A stretch of 5,638 bases of DNA, taken from JAJVIP01 sp964405835 (GTDB lineage Bacteria; Elusimicrobiota; Elusimicrobia; F11). Position 1 is the stretch's first letter. Every line of letters begins with the position of its first letter. A model generated the notes under the pieces. The model was not told the origin of the DNA and did not search any database. It worked only from the letters and a program-made list of their open reading frames with translations. Shown here piece by piece: positions 5,566 through 5,638 of the stretch. A program made the translations under genes and the position numbers. The stretch lies in NCBI GenBank assembly GCA_964405835.1, contig CAYOPN010000082.1, positions 1-5,638 on the forward strand, in the 5' to 3' direction.

Positions 5566-5638
5566 GTTCCCCTCCCCGCAAGGGGAGGGGCCAGGGGTGG
5601 GGCATGCCCGGAGCAATCGCTTCGGTTTTCCCCCACCC
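5566..5638. repeat. Palindromic intergenic repeat, copy B (cut by window end)
   Basis: Direct-orientation copy of the element at 1045-1145, matching its first 73 bases with 62 identities and no gaps; the rest lies past the edge. It keeps the terminal GTTCCCCTCCCC (5566-5577). The 9-bp hairpin is kept (5569-5577 with 5582-5590; loop GCAA instead of GTCA), as is the central hairpin CCGGAGC/GCTTCGG (5608-5614 with 5619-5625; loop AATC instead of GCAT). It sits in the 5' leader of mlaF, 34 nt before the start codon, so the mRNA here may be structured. It is probably the spacer between mlaF and an unseen upstream gene. Confidence 0.85.
5582..5602 (+). other. G-quadruplex motif in repeat copy B
   Basis: Four runs of four G with loops A, CCA and T, the same 1-3-1 design as copy A with only the first base of the middle loop changed. 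It is on the template strand for mlaF. The motif is seen directly; folding is inferred. Confidence 0.62.

Overview
The window is a compact block of seven co-directional genes, all on the minus strand, so transcription runs from high to low coordinates. In transcription order they are an MlaF-type ABC ATPase, an MlaD-type MCE lipid-transport protein, a DUF151 bifunctional nuclease, a membrane-anchored PIN/TRAM (YacL-like) protein, IspD, IspF, and the N-terminal third of cysteinyl-tRNA synthetase (cysS), which runs off the left edge. Genes are abutting, overlapping or a few bases apart everywhere except the 148-bp ispD-ispF gap. This looks like one operon or supraoperonic cluster. No convincing promoter or terminator is visible.

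The Mla/MCE genes imply a diderm (Gram-negative type) bacterium, and IspD plus IspF imply the MEP isoprenoid pathway. The yacL-ispD-ispF-...-cysS order resembles the conserved Firmicutes cluster (in Bacillus subtilis disA-yacL-ispD-ispF-gltX-cysE-cysS), here joined to an envelope lipid-transport module. Gene order, sequence style and G-rich intergenic repeats would fit a PVC-group or Omnitrophota-like lineage, but that is an impression and not a demonstrated assignment.

Region by region: 1-574 is partial cysS; 547-1020 ispF; 1021-1168 the gap holding a complete 101-bp palindromic repeat (1045-1145); 1169-1837 ispD; 1843-2898 PIN/TRAM protein; 2902-3417 DUF151 nuclease; 3429-4766 MCE protein; 4767-5531 ABC ATPase; 5532-5638 its leader plus a second, edge-truncated copy of the repeat (5566-5638).

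Functionally, the ATPase would power an inner-membrane permease (MlaE-like, expected just beyond the right edge). The MCE protein would form the periplasmic conduit, and its C-terminal strand-rich domain may reach or enter the outer membrane. IspD and IspF make the cyclic intermediate leading to IPP/DMAPP. The PIN/TRAM and DUF151 proteins are putative nucleases, and CysS charges tRNA-Cys.

The most unusual DNA feature is the repeat. Its two copies differ at 11 of 73 aligned positions, and none of these falls in the two local hairpin stems or the G-runs. Each copy also carries a four-run G-quadruplex motif (runs of four G, loops 1-3-1) on the strand that is the transcription template.
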